Below are positions 52,756-64,000 of a stretch of 64,000 nucleotides of DNA, piece after piece. The notes under the pieces are model-generated. The model had not been told where the DNA came from. It did no database searches and saw only the letters and a list, made by a program, of their open reading frames with translations. The position numbers and the translations under genes are program-made. The number at the start of each line of letters is the position of its first letter. Positions within the stretch are counted from its first letter, which is position 1. The stretch is from Dipylidium caninum (taxonomy: Eukaryota > Platyhelminthes > Cestoda > Cyclophyllidea > Dipylidiidae), in NCBI GenBank assembly GCA_017562135.1, contig QEYB01000952.1, forward strand, positions 248,001 to 312,000, written 5' to 3'.

Positions 52756-55700
52756 ATGTACTCGTCTTCCTTAAATAGAGTGTCGGCGAGTCCTGTGGCA
52801 CAGAGTATGCAACAAAAGCACCAATATAACGCCTGGAACTCAATCCCCTCTAATACATGGAATGGCAGAGGGAATCATGTTTTCCGACCATCTAAAAACG
52901 ATTTTACGACCTCGATTGCATCCGAAAGCGCTTCATCCATAGGTGATGATGCCTTTAGCGAGCATCCCCCACTTCCTCGGTCACCAAGGTCTAAATCGAC
53001 GTCCAAGCCGCTATCGTGGAATTCCCAAGTTGAATTCTCTCCAGAAAAGAAAACTAAAACAAACTTTGCAGCTAAGGATATGTATAATAAATTTAAGGCC
53101 TCATTTCGGAGAAATAAGACTGAAGAATCCAAACGCAGACCTTCTTCTACGAGTACCAATAAGTTGAAGGGGGAGCGTGCAGAGAAGTCACCGAAACATG
53201 TTGCCGAGGATGTTTTCGTTCGTGTCCTGCTTCTAGATGGAGAAGAGCTCTCTCTGCAGATGAGTAAACGGGCTCTTGGTGTGGATTTAGTTACACGTAT
53301 TTGTGATGGACAAAATATTATCGAAGCTGATTATTTTGGGATCACGTTCACTGATAAGAAGCTCGGGACATGGGTAAGAGTTTGATACTAAAATATTCTT
53401 TGTCTTCCCTACTTTTGTAGATGGCACAGCTTTTCAACCTGTAAACCTCATATTCATTTCCAATGTAATTTATTCACTTAGGGAAATAGCTGTAATGTTT
53501 ACTTATAAGGCCTTCCTCTCATAAATATCTAGTGCAATTAAATAAGACCTCCGCGCTGTCTACTAGAAACTCAAATTCCTATAAGTGTTTTTTTCCAAGT
53601 TGAATCTCTCATTTTTTCAAAGTCGGATTGTGTCTATCTCATCAATAGAGTTGTCATGTGGCGACTCGTCCCTACCTTTAGTCTGCCTTCAGGTTATCAC
53701 TCCGCCGCTACATTGTTATCTAAAACGCTTGCTTTGGTTTTTTCAGTTTTGGTTGGATTTGGACAAGAAGATCATAAAGCAAGTGCCAGGTAAGTAACTT
53801 CTTGATCTGTTTTTTCTGCCTTAATACACCACTTTTTAAGCCGTTAACTGGACGTAAAAACGGGGTGTTAATTTGCACCTTCTAGCTCTTCCTTTTCTGT
53901 CATCACCATAATGGTGATGAGGTCAAAGTACGAGGTGGCCCCGGCAGACCTACTGGGTTTATTTGCCAACTTCTATAAATTTAGATGTTGTGTGAAAATG
54001 GCTATGGCTTTGATTACATTCTCTGCATGTGCAATGAACTTCGTTTTCCCTGATCAGACCTACGATTTAACTAAGTGGGTAACTTTATCAACGTGATCTT
54101 TTAACTTCAAGATACGCAAAATTGGCAATTTTACTTCCAAGTAAAATTTTACCCTCCGGAGCCGACTATGTTGCAAGACGAAACGACGCGGTACCAGTTG
54201 GTGCTGCAAGTAAGGCAGGATGTGTATACGGGCAAGCTGCCTTGTTCTTGGGTCACGCAAGCCCTCCTCGGCTCCTTTCTGGTTCAGTCGGAACTCGGCG
54301 ACTACGATCCCATTTCTCAGGGCCCCGGCATTGAGTATTTGAGAGAGTTTGAGTTCGTTCGGAATCCAACTGATCAACTTCTTCAGAAAATCGAGGAACT
54401 TCATAAAAATCACAAGTGAGTTTTTTTTAAATTTATATGCTACCCTAGCACGAAAGCTACCTCGCCACAACTTATTCTGTTCATGAAGGATTATGACCAA
54501 ATTTTCATACTGCGCTGAAAATTAATTTAGAAAGTAAATAGCGAATACACAACGAAATTAAACTGTTAAATAATAATCTTGGTTAATGTGTTTGGGCCCT
54601 TTTGGATAGATGCAATATTGCGGTGTATAACTGAATTCTTCAATGTGCCTCACGTGTCAAATCAAGTCGAGTCAGTCATGCAGTTCGGTATCACATGACT
54701 TGCTTGCAATGTATTTTGCTACTCTGATGTGAAATTCATTCCCTCTGCCTTTTGCATTTCTCTGTAAGGCCATTCAGATCACGTTTCCCTGTGTGCGGCT
54801 CTAAAGGAACATTTAAGGGCTGAAGAGGGGGACTCGTTCGACGATAAGGTGGAATTTTAGTCGTGAGTGACAATTGCACCCAACAGAGCGCTTTGAAGAG
54901 CCATGGAGATTATTCGGGGTATCGAAGTGCGCCGCCGACTTCAATGATTTTAGCGGAAGGCAAACCTCATGGGCCCCAATCCAACTTTAAGGAGCGCGTA
55001 AAGCGTGGTCTTAATATGGGCGTGCAGAAGACGCGAAGCCTCTTCCGAACTGCCATCACAGCTTCATGTAGAGCCGTTTAAGCAAAGCGGTTGGCGTGAC
55101 TACTGAAGACTTTCATGGCAGTCCCCATCGCATTGGTTTCGCACGCAACACTATCAAAGTGGTAGCCGCAGATGAGAAAATTGGAGCGCACCGCTTAAAT
55201 GCAGTCCACCGTTCATCTCCTTAGCGTTCGTCAAAGGAATTTTGAAACCACTTATGTGAATAAGCGCGATAGCTTTCCTGCAGCACAATTTTTCCTGGGA
55301 TTGGAGGTTCTTCAGCCTTGGTGTTCACAGAAATAACCGGCATTGTACCGTTATAATAAGTCGGGACACTGCGTCCCAAATCTTCTCCATCATTTTACAT
55401 TCGCATGTCTTCTATCTTCTATCGATGGAGAATCTGTTCATCTTCACAGGCTCACGTTCTCATGTACTCACCACCTGTGGCGTCTGCCATCCTAATTTAC
55501 TGTTGCCTCTCCTGCCTTAAACCTGTAAAGGCGGGATTCGCCCGCCACCTGTGGCAACAGAATCTGGTGAAAAGTTTCCCGCAGTGCGGATGGACATTCA
55601 TTCAAATGATGTATCCCTTCAATGAGACCGACATAACAATCTACACAAGCTGTCGGGCTCTCGCACCCAAACAGTTGCCCCGTTGACTGGCATCGGGTCG

Positions 55701-58700
55701 AGTGGTGACAGCGAAGACTAAAATAGCAACAATGGTTGTCGGAATTTAAAGTGGCGGGGTGGAGTAGTCTATCCAGAAAGAGGGTGGGAGTGTGAGGCGT
55801 GTAATGATTATTTCCTGCTAAAATATTGTTGTAGTTCCTCATCCCAACTGGCATATTCCTTCAAGAAGATACTCCTTAAGACTCTAATCCAGCTCCCAGC
55901 ATCGACATCGTCTAGAACGCAAGGCATTAAATTGAAAACTAAGGGATGCATTGACAGAGCAGAATGTAGGAGTTAGTTCAAGCCGGCACTTTAGAAAAGC
56001 ATGTCATTAGTTTCCTCCCTTGATTTGTCTTGTTAAGGGGAATGAAACCGGGACAAGCGGATATAAAATATCTGGAGACGGCGAAACGACTGGACCTCTA
56101 TGGACTGGATCTCCATCCAGCAAGAGATATGGAAAATGTGGAGATCTACATTGGGGTGGGCTACAGCGGCATCGTCGTCTACCGTGATCGTGTGCGCATT
56201 GGACGTTTCGCATGGCCGAAAGTGCTGCAGATCTCCTACAAGAAGAACAACTTTCTACCTCAAGATTCGACCTGACTATGTAACTCATCCGATTCCCCTA
56301 TAGCGAATTTAATTTATTCAGGATGCCATGAAGGAGAGGGTGAGCCTTCCATGCTCACCCCGCAGTCATGACCAGAGCATACATTGACATGTTTGGAACA
56401 TAAACGGAGCCCGTTGTCGGCTCGAGGAATGGCACTGAAAAATCGGGTTGAAGTGCATACCCAAATGATTCCCATCGAAGTGTGTGTCAGCTTAAACAAC
56501 TGTAATGCTCGCACCAGCTCACAAAACAGGCAACGATAGCCTGCCTGTGGTCCAGTATATTTCCCTAATATTTCTGTTCTCTCTGTTGATGCTATACGTT
56601 CTCTGTGTAACATCCATAATAGGCACGGCGGTTGGAGGCATTCGCCCCTCAGGGTTTAATTGTTTCTATCATCTGAAGAACACTACATCATGAAATTCAC
56701 CTTTCAATCACGCGAGAACAAAATTGTTGAATTTGGTGGCTTAAATTTTCCAACATTCAATGGTGCCTAGGACTGAGGTCAGCCAGTCATGTCAACAGAA
56801 GTGGCCGATGAAAGAACAGGCCTTTGGAGAGGTAAAGGAGGCTGATGAGGAACTTCATCGCAACCCTGTGGTCAGCCGCAGCGCGTCTTTTCGTCACCAG
56901 CCGCCGAGTCCAATGGTCAGGCAGTGTGCCTGCATAACGGGGTGGGGGGGGGGGGAAAGAGTTAGCGGGAGAGGAGGACTGGCGAAAGGAAGAACCGCCG
57001 GGTGGCGGTCGAAAGCCTGCTACCTCGTGTCAGATCTTTAAAGAATACGTCGGTGTTCGAAGACGTTTATCAGACTTTCACGATGTCTCACTCGTGCACT
57101 CCGCTTGGTGCAAAGCACAAGCACTATGCTCCAACGCTTGTATAGCTAAGTGTTTACGATATGTTGAGATTGTCGTAATTTGTATAGCGTTTTGCACTGC
57201 TTTTCTAGACGGAGCCGGAAGAGACGGTGGTCGGATTTCTGCTTTTGAATCCGCAATTAGCTAAGCGGTTGTGGAAAACGGCTGTGGAGCACCACTCTTT
57301 CTTCCGACTAAAGGAGCCGCGTGCATCCAAGCGAGGTCCCATAGACTTCCTGGCAGGCTCCTCGCGCTTCCAATACTCTGGCCGCACCTTTTTTCCAGTA
57401 CCGCACCACCCAAATCGGACGTCCGCCAGCGGAGGAAAGGGACATCTGCGGGATGACGTGCGCCCCGACGCCAACGTACAGCCAGCGTCCCCGCTGCTCT
57501 CAACCATGGTGCGTTTTCCATCATCATGGTACTTTATTAGGAGTTTTACGTTTTGTTTTTTTTATGCCAAGGGAATCTAAGGCTCTACACAATTTCACCA
57601 GGGTCAGCGCAAAGTCAATGACGCCCAGAAATAATGGGAAGCGACTTTGCGCCCGAGACGCCTTTTAGTGAAAAAAGTGGCATACCCTTTGATCCGTTCT
57701 CGGCATTTTTTGAGCCTCTTCTGTTCAACAGCAGCGGTTAAAACTAGACATCTTAATTGAAGTGCACTTGTTTGTTTAATGAGAAAAGATATCATGGGAG
57801 GAATTAAAGCCTTACAGGGAAGGCTGTCGTTTCTCATAATTGTCAATTTTAAAACCCATTGCCTTACTTCCCTAATCAAGCGGGATTTGGTAATCTACAT
57901 CCCTCCAGTAGGCGGATTGGAAAGTGAAACAGGCGCCGCTTGCGTAGCAAGGCGTGTCAAAAGAGTTTTAGCAGCCTTCAAACTGTTCGTAACTTGAGCG
58001 ATAAGTACACACAGCTCGGTTCTTGGGTAATTATTTGCATCACGGATGTGTTTTCCTTGGGGGAGATTGTCTTGCTGTTAGAGCATAAGTAAATGTTATC
58101 ACTTTAGGAACTTTGCCATGGTTTGTTTCTGATAATCATTCCTAACCGGGCGGTTGCAAATCCTTTTCCAGCTGGGATCACTTATAACAGCTTGCATTCG
58201 TTGAATCGCACACACCCGCGTGACATGACCCTGGGGAGGGCACAAAGCAGTGACTACCTGGGACCCACTCTGCGGGTGAGTCGATCTCCACATCCTCGTG
58301 ACCTTTCCACTATTTCTTCACTTACCTCCCACTTCTACGTGCAGCCAATGAGGAAGGAGAACACACAACCGCAACCGAGTGCTGCGGCATCGCCGGATCC
58401 GCTGCTTCGCCCAATCGCAGGCGCACGCGTTCCGCCAAAGCAGCCCCAACCAGCGGGTAGGAGGAATCCGAAGCCTCCTGCAGCTCCTGTCTATCTCGAT
58501 AATGAAGGCTCACTCTTGGACGAGACAAGTTCACGGGGTGATGGCTCTCTTCTGGGCTCCGGCGGCAGAGGCGCGGATTATGAGGTCAGCTCTGGGCTTT
58601 TGGAGATTATCTTGCTCATCCCAGCTACTATCATTTACAAAAAGGACCTCCACCAATCCGTTTCCGTTATTATCATCTCTTTTTTCACCATTGACAATTA

Positions 58701-60415
58701 TTCGCCAAAGCAAAATGTAAGAATGACACTCATTACTGAAAAGCTGGCATTTAGCAATTGCAGTTAATACATTTTCGGTAGTTTGTTGAGTTCTGCGATC
58801 AGTACCTTCCGTTCTAATGATAGTCTTTTCCCCAAACTTCCTGTTCACTCAGGGGTGGTGAAAGCTTTCAGTCCATAAGGACACATAAATGGGCAAACTT
58901 TAGCTCCAATTTGCAAGTTGAAATTCTTAGACCAGTCACGCAAAAAATAAGTGTTTCATATACTTCAATTTACTTAATACAATACTAAAGTCTTTAAAAC
59001 GCTACATAACGTTGATGCTTCCTAACGGAAGACGTTATTACTCTATGATACCTCTCCTAAATTACCCACACCACATAGATTGGCAATTCCGAGCCATAGA
59101 AGGAATTCATTGGAATCAGAAGGTTTAATTTATATCTGGAGTGCGTCTTGCATGCGTAAATGCGATTCCATGGTTGCGATGCATTCCACACTGTGTTTTT
59201 CTGCAGGCAATATCACCAACGCCAGTTTTCCCGACTTTACTTTTGGCCTTCAACATCTCTTCACTATTTCCTGCCGACATTCATGAGGAATGAAATTTAC
59301 TTTTTCACAGTGGTAATGTTGGTTCCAAATACTCCATGATATTGTCTGATGAATATTTTACACTGACACGCATTCAATGGGGGATGAAGTAGGTACTCAT
59401 ATCCCCCCATCATGGATGGTCAAACTTTATGCTTCACTATCTTCAGATGCCGCGACAGGTGAGCACCAATGGGTACCCTTCCTACAACCAGGAGCAGGAG
59501 GATTTGTCAATGTTAATTGGCAGCGGGGTCAGCAATGCAAATGGTATGGGTGCTGCGAAAGGTAGCAGTATTGCCTGGTCCGCGTCAAATTCCTATAACC
59601 CGCAGCCCTCACAGGGGGGCCTGGACACATCAACAAGAAATCCTATCCTCCTCTCCTTCCTCCGCTGCCTCTTCACCCTACTTCCCACGCAGACGTGATC
59701 GGCAACCGCGCTACGCTAATTTCGATTATGTTGAAGCACAGGACATCTCAGCCGCAACTCTGAAACGTAACCGACGAACGGAGTCGTATGTGAGACAGGT
59801 TAGCACATTTAAAATCCAATTAAATAATCTTGAGGCCTTCCACACCACCGTTGCCTTGAGAATTGCAGTTGAATATAAGATATTTTTTTCCTGTCCAATC
59901 GGAGTTTAAAATTTGGAGAGATTTCTTAATCACTTTAAGTGTAGACAAATATTACACACATTTTGAAATATTTATTTACACAGGCGGTTCATGTTAAAGC
60001 TAGATATTTTGGAAAGTACCCGACAACCATGGCAGCAATTACCATTATTTAGGTTGTAAAATATGCATTAAACCATTTTGCATAGACATAAAAGAATGTG
60101 ATTACGAGAAAATTCGGAACACTTAAGGCGCATTTGGGGAATTCGGTGAAGTATAACGTGTTTCAAGATAATTAATTACTTTGTAAAATTCAAGGATTCT
60201 TTGCAAGGTGCATTACCCTGATCGAGAGACGTGAGTCCTAAAATTTTTACCTAACTAAGCCGATTAACCTCTTTTACTTTCGCGGACTAACACGCCTATC
60301 ATTTTTTCTCTTTACGCATTTGTCGCCATATGATGCGACAGGTAAACATTGAGTTTCTTTTTTGCAGGGGCATACTACTTACAGGATAGCAACATCTCAT
60401 GAGGATTTTCTTTAA
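52756..60415 (+). CDS. Protein 4.1/coracle-like FERM domain protein (two apparent frameshifts)
   Basis: Supported exons: 52756-53373, 53747-53789, 54112-54415, 56038-56279, 57209-57508, 58172-58584, 59447-59798, 60368-60415. A basic, Ser-rich N-terminus of about 150 residues precedes a full FERM domain. F1 has VRVLLLDGEEL and DYFGITF; F2 has VKFYPPEPTM, TRYQLVLQVRQDVYTGKLPC and QSELGDYDP; F3 has LDLYGLDLHPARD, RIGRFAWPKVLQISYKKNNF and EHHSFFRL. An FERM-adjacent piece (SRFQYSGRT) follows. 4.1 proteins tie membrane proteins to spectrin-actin at the cortex and septate-type junctions. No spectrin-actin-binding or typical C-terminal domain was seen; the tail is Ser/Pro-rich. The frame slips by one base at the T run 56252-56254 and at the G run 59614-59619. 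Another exon probably lies near 57610-57738 (peptide GSDFAPETPFSEKSGIPFDP), since exons 5 and 6 do not join in phase. Confidence 0.85.
54416..56037 (+). pseudogene. Protein-like but broken reading frames inside intron 3 of the 4.1-like gene
   Basis: Three plus-strand stretches read like real protein but in different frames or ending in stops: SDHVSLCAALKEHLRAEEGD (near 54790), SNFKERVKRGLNMGVQKTRS (near 54980) and GVTTEDFHGSPHRIGFARNT (near 55095). Splice sites that would join them to the 4.1 exons were not found; the flanking 4.1 exons already join in phase within the conserved FERM domain. The simplest reading is a decayed insert or retrocopy, with unannotated alternative exons as the other option. 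I do not recognise the parent family. Confidence 0.3.
56938..56955. repeat. Poly-G tract
   Basis: A G-rich run broken by a single T, ending in 12 or more consecutive Gs, in intron 4 of the 4.1-like gene. It is a simple-sequence tract that may vary in length or be mis-sequenced. Confidence 0.7.
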
Positions 60416-61314
60416 ATCTAAAGGCTCAAGTCTGCGTGCGTTGGAACAATGGCTGAATTTTTTGGAAAATAATGTGGGATTTGACAGAAGACCAGAGTTG
60501 TTTTTTTCCTTAAAGACAGAATGACAATTATGGAAAAAACATAAAGATATTTGTAAATTTATCCAGCCATGAAAATCCGCCTATAGTATTTTGTTGCCTA
60601 ATCGGCGCGACTAGGTGGGTTCTGGGGGAAATGGGGCCTGGGGTGTCTGCGGAAAATTAGCTGGTGTTAATGAAGCCGGAGGAATCTGTCTGAATTGTCT
60701 GATCGGAGGTTATCATAAAATATGCGCATGAAGGTGGGAGAAGTTCCGCAAAGCTTGTCAAAATCAAATGGAATTCAAGCCGTCGTCGTTACTAATTTGT
60801 AAACCAAAAACCTCAAAAATAAAAATGTGAAAACATTAAGAATGCGATACGTGATTTTAGGTACGTCCTAACGTAACTCAGTCTGAACAGTTCTAATTAA
60901 CCGATTCATCAGTTGTATTAGGTCATTCTAATATCTGTGGCCTTAAGAGCTCCTTGATTTGAAACTGTTTGTCGCGAAGAGGTCCACGGTGGGCGCCGTG
61001 CCGCTTCCGTTCATTTAACATGATGTTTAACGTAGATCCTATTTTAAAACGGTATCACTCGGTTAGAGAGTTCAGTCACATCGAGTTTTATGCGAAACCT
61101 AGACCTTTTTGCCAATGCTTACCTAACTATGGGCCCCTCCTCTGACATTCCTTTACATTTTATTATACTTGTCTCGATTTTCTTCCCATTCACAGTTATT
61201 AACTTTTTGTGATGATTGCTTTAAGGTATTGGCATATAATCAAAGAACTCGAGGAGTCGTCCCTATTAATCACGATATTAACACATTCATTCTCAATCCA
61301 ATAGCACCCCTGAA
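60416..61314. other. Intergenic DNA between the 4.1-like and PPT1 genes
   Basis: About 0.9 kb, AT-rich. An AATAAA at 60818-60823 could end the 4.1 transcript. The PPT1 promoter should lie to its right. No exon was supported. Confidence 0.4.
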
Positions 61315-63689
61315 ATGGCGATCTATTCTTCAAAGTTCTATCTTCTTCTTTTACTGATTATCACAAATTCAAATGGGCGACCCTTAAGTGTTGTTATTTG
61401 GCATGGTATGGGTGAGTATATAATATTGTGCACTTCAAAAATACAACGCAATAGATGCTCATAGTGTTTCTTCAATGAGACATATGCTCAAGCACAACTT
61501 AACCGATTATTCCACGAGTTACTTAAATACAGTGATTGTTCAAATGCTCAATTATTGATGACTTTAAATTTGTACTTCAATTTATATACACAATCCAGGA
61601 GACACCGGTTTTTCGAAGGGCCTTGACCATTTGCGTCTAATGATAAGAGATGAAATACCAGGCGTCTACGTCTTAAATGTGGAGATTGGATCATCAAGCT
61701 TCGTGGTGGGTGAGCAGTAGTAGATTTATTTTTTAAAATAAGTGTAGGCGTTTTTGAGTACGCTAGTAAAGTCTTCCAATGGTAACATCCCAAATGTTAA
61801 AGAATTACAGATTCCTTTTGTGTACATTTCAAACGTTTAATTTGGATATTTTAATTGGTTATTTTAGCTTTTTATTGAAACACATAGTTTTATGCTCATG
61901 AACGGCAATTTTTACTATAATTGCTTCTCATAAAACCTTTTTTCTGAGAAAATGAAATCCTGTGAAATTTGTTTGTTATATTGAAATATTGCCTCTTACA
62001 CATTTAGGATCGCCTTAACTCCTTCTTCATGCCTGTAAATAAGCAATTGGAAAAAGTTTGCGAAATGATCAGCTCAAACAAATATCTCTCGGGACGGATT
62101 TCATCTAATTGGTTTTTCTCAAGGCGGACTGTTTGTCCGTGCTCTGGCACAGCGCTGTCCACCCGCCGTGCTTGGTTCGGTCATTTCAATCGGTGGACCG
62201 CAGCAAGGTGTCTTCGGTTTGCCATTCTGCCCAAACGCCACTAGATTACCTATTTGCCACTTCCTTCGCAGAGCCCTCTCAAAGACTTCTTACACTGATT
62301 TTATTCAATCTAAGTATGTTTATCCTACTATTCCACTAAAATCCTCTTCCCTTTTCTTGTGCTTTGCTCTACATTCCAGTATGTAGTTCTCAACTACCCC
62401 TGACATGAGTGAGTTGAATTAGGATTAATTTATCAGTCAAAACCCTCGGAATCTAGGGAGATTCAATGAAATGACGCATAGTCTCGGTTTCTGCCTTTTT
62501 GATTTGTACGTCCGGCTTTGTCTCTCAATTCTTAGTTTTCTTTCAACTGCTGATGCTCATTTCGAATGTTTCATGTTAATGCGCGTTAGTTGGCCACACC
62601 AGTAGCACGTTGGAGTGCGATAAGTTTAGCGACGATATCGATCTTTGGCCATTGCATGTCGAAACATGTTCAAGTATGTTGTTCATGGACGAGACGTGTA
62701 CGTCGAGATTTATTCACCAAATTAAATACCTTTCCAGAAAATGGTGGCCTTACTTGTCTCGGCTCGCTTTTTTCACAGTTATGTACTAAAAGTCTACTCG
62801 ATTTGATGTGAGAACTTCAAATTGGACTGTAGTGCCCTTTGTTCCCCTTTTATTTCCCGCAAATAGAATTTACATTTGTAAAACAATGACGTTTTGCTTG
62901 TCTTAGTCGTGCAGGCGAGGTAAGCAAGTTTCTGCACCCTGAGATCTGTACTACTGTGAAGGTTGTTAAAAGCTCCTTTGTCTTTTCAGTTTCGTTCAGG
63001 CGCAGTACTGGCACGACCCCTTCACCGAAAATCTTTACAAGGAAAAAAGCCAATTCTTGGCAGATATTAATCAGGAGAAGGTAGGTAATCCGCCGACTGG
63101 GAAAGCATCTAATTTGTAAATAGACTATAAATGTGGTTGTGCTCATTATGCTCCATTTGTTATTATAATGTTTAGTAGCATTTAGCATCCCTTTAATTGA
63201 GTTTCTTTAGGTTGTGAATCGGACATACAGGGACAATCTGCTGAAAACCAGTAACTTGGTTTTGGTCCGTTTCATGGATGATGCAACCGTCATCCCTGGT
63301 GAATCTGAGGTACGTCAAAAGCGTGATAGTACCGCATTTCACGCCCAAATAACGTTAAAAGTAATTGACAAAACTATTTTTGTAGTGGTTTGGTTTTTAC
63401 CGTTCCGGTGGAGCCGACGCGATCTACGATATAAAAGAAAGCAAGCAATATCGAACGGTGAGCCTTCCGGTACCACGCTATCTACTTGTTTGTGTGATTG
63501 TGCTCTCCTTCGTACCTACTCTCCCACGATTACCGTGTTTTATTCCACTTTAGGACAGTCTGGGCTTGAAAGACGCTGGATATGCAAGGACGCCTCCATC
63601 TAATTTCCCTTCCGGGCTACCACCTTCAGTTCTCCGATGAGTGGTTCCGTAAGGTCATCATCGGCCAATTCCTTAAGAATCCTGTTTAA
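61315..63689 (+). CDS. PPT1: Palmitoyl-protein thioesterase 1, 7 exons, about 301 aa (two apparent frameshifts)
   Basis: Exons: 61315-61411, 61599-61705, 62008-62313, 62990-63080, 63211-63309, 63386-63457, 63554-63689. PPT1 removes palmitate from S-acylated proteins in the lysosome. The chain starts with a signal peptide ([14 protein letters not shown]), then VVIWHGMGD, and ends FLKNPV. The triad is complete: Ser in GFSQGG, Asp in FMDDATV (human Asp233) and His in [11 protein letters not shown] (human His289). Other PPT1 hallmarks are [16 protein letters not shown] and [10 protein letters not shown]. Human PPT1 has 306 aa. Taken literally the frame breaks twice, before [11 protein letters not shown] and before [11 protein letters not shown]. 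Dropping one base in the G run 62091-62093 and one in the A doublet 63586-63587 restores family sequence through both points, so the gene is probably intact in the animal. Confidence 0.9.
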
Positions 63690-64000
63690 CCTCCTTGGGC
63701 CATTTCTCCTGGTTGACCTATTTGTCTAGCCCCGCAAAATGGGAAACTAACATTCTCTACGACTTCCACATGTCAAATGTGTATTCGATCACCCTACGCA
63801 GTGTAATGGATCATAATGTAGTTTTTTTATTTTTCTGCTTTCTCGCCGTGATCAGAACCGAGGCATGGCTGGTTCGAGGAGGACATGGATCACTAGATGA
63901 CAGTGGTGCGGTAGTTATCTATTTTGTTTGAAATGCCACACTCTGTGGAGCATGTCAGCTTCATTCGAGCGGTCGAGTGACATCCATGGTCTGTTGAAGG
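63690..64000. other. 3' flank of PPT1 to window end
   Basis: No AATAAA was seen close to the stop. A plus-strand frame at 63695-63931 is rich in hydrophobic residues but has no recognisable family or splice sites. Confidence 0.35.

Noticed and set aside
57227..57527. Several overlapping frames on both strands
   Set aside because: They shadow 4.1 exon 57209-57508; only the plus frame with EHHSFFRL is homologous.
1..64000. tRNA, rRNA, CRISPR arrays, transposase or reverse transcriptase genes
   Set aside because: None could be found by eye; no intact B-box tRNA pattern, spaced repeats or polymerase motifs were seen.

Overview
The window is animal nuclear DNA: genes are split by GT-AG introns (two GC-AG), coding strands alternate, and non-coding DNA is AT-rich. 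The best match I can infer is a parasitic flatworm, most likely a tapeworm. The reasons are several introns of only 30-38 nt, concentrated at the 5' ends of genes with larger introns downstream, and a 69-residue two-EF-hand protein like the 8 kDa calcium-binding protein of schistosome larvae. This assignment is inference; no species marker is visible.

I rebuilt nine genes exon by exon from splice sites, reading phase and family homology. From left to right: a divergent SLC1 (excitatory amino acid transporter-like) gene, 11 exons, minus strand, 1849-6394; a centrosomal FOP/FGFR1OP (CEP43)-like gene, 9 exons, plus, 8079-10635; a very large ASK-type MAP3K gene (ASK1/MAP3K5/15), 26 exons over about 22 kb, minus, 12760-34597; a LAMP-type lysosomal membrane glycoprotein, minus, 40016-41222; a small UPF0728 (C10orf53-like) gene, minus, 42957-43345; a site-2 protease (MBTPS2), 6 exons, minus, 44592-49840; the small EF-hand gene, plus, 51143-51398; a protein 4.1/coracle-like FERM gene, plus, 52756-60415; and a palmitoyl-protein thioesterase (PPT1), 7 exons, plus, 61315-63689.

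The genes do not form one pathway. Three loosely share the endomembrane/lysosomal system (LAMP, PPT1, S2P). ASK is stress kinase signalling, 4.1 is cortical cytoskeleton, FOP is the centrosome or ciliary base, and SLC1 is a membrane carrier.

Points to look at first: (1) the SLC1 protein keeps the substrate Asp and Arg but has lost several ion-binding and hairpin residues; (2) there are many 30-36 nt introns, two of them in one small gene; (3) five coding breaks in three genes (LAMP, 4.1, PPT1) are each repaired by removing one base from a hom­opolymer or doublet, which looks like assembly error rather than gene loss; (4) intron 3 of the 4.1 gene contains protein-like but broken reading frames; (5) 36.9-38.1 kb has unassigned coding-like sequence. 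No rRNA, tRNA, CRISPR array or intact mobile element was recognised.
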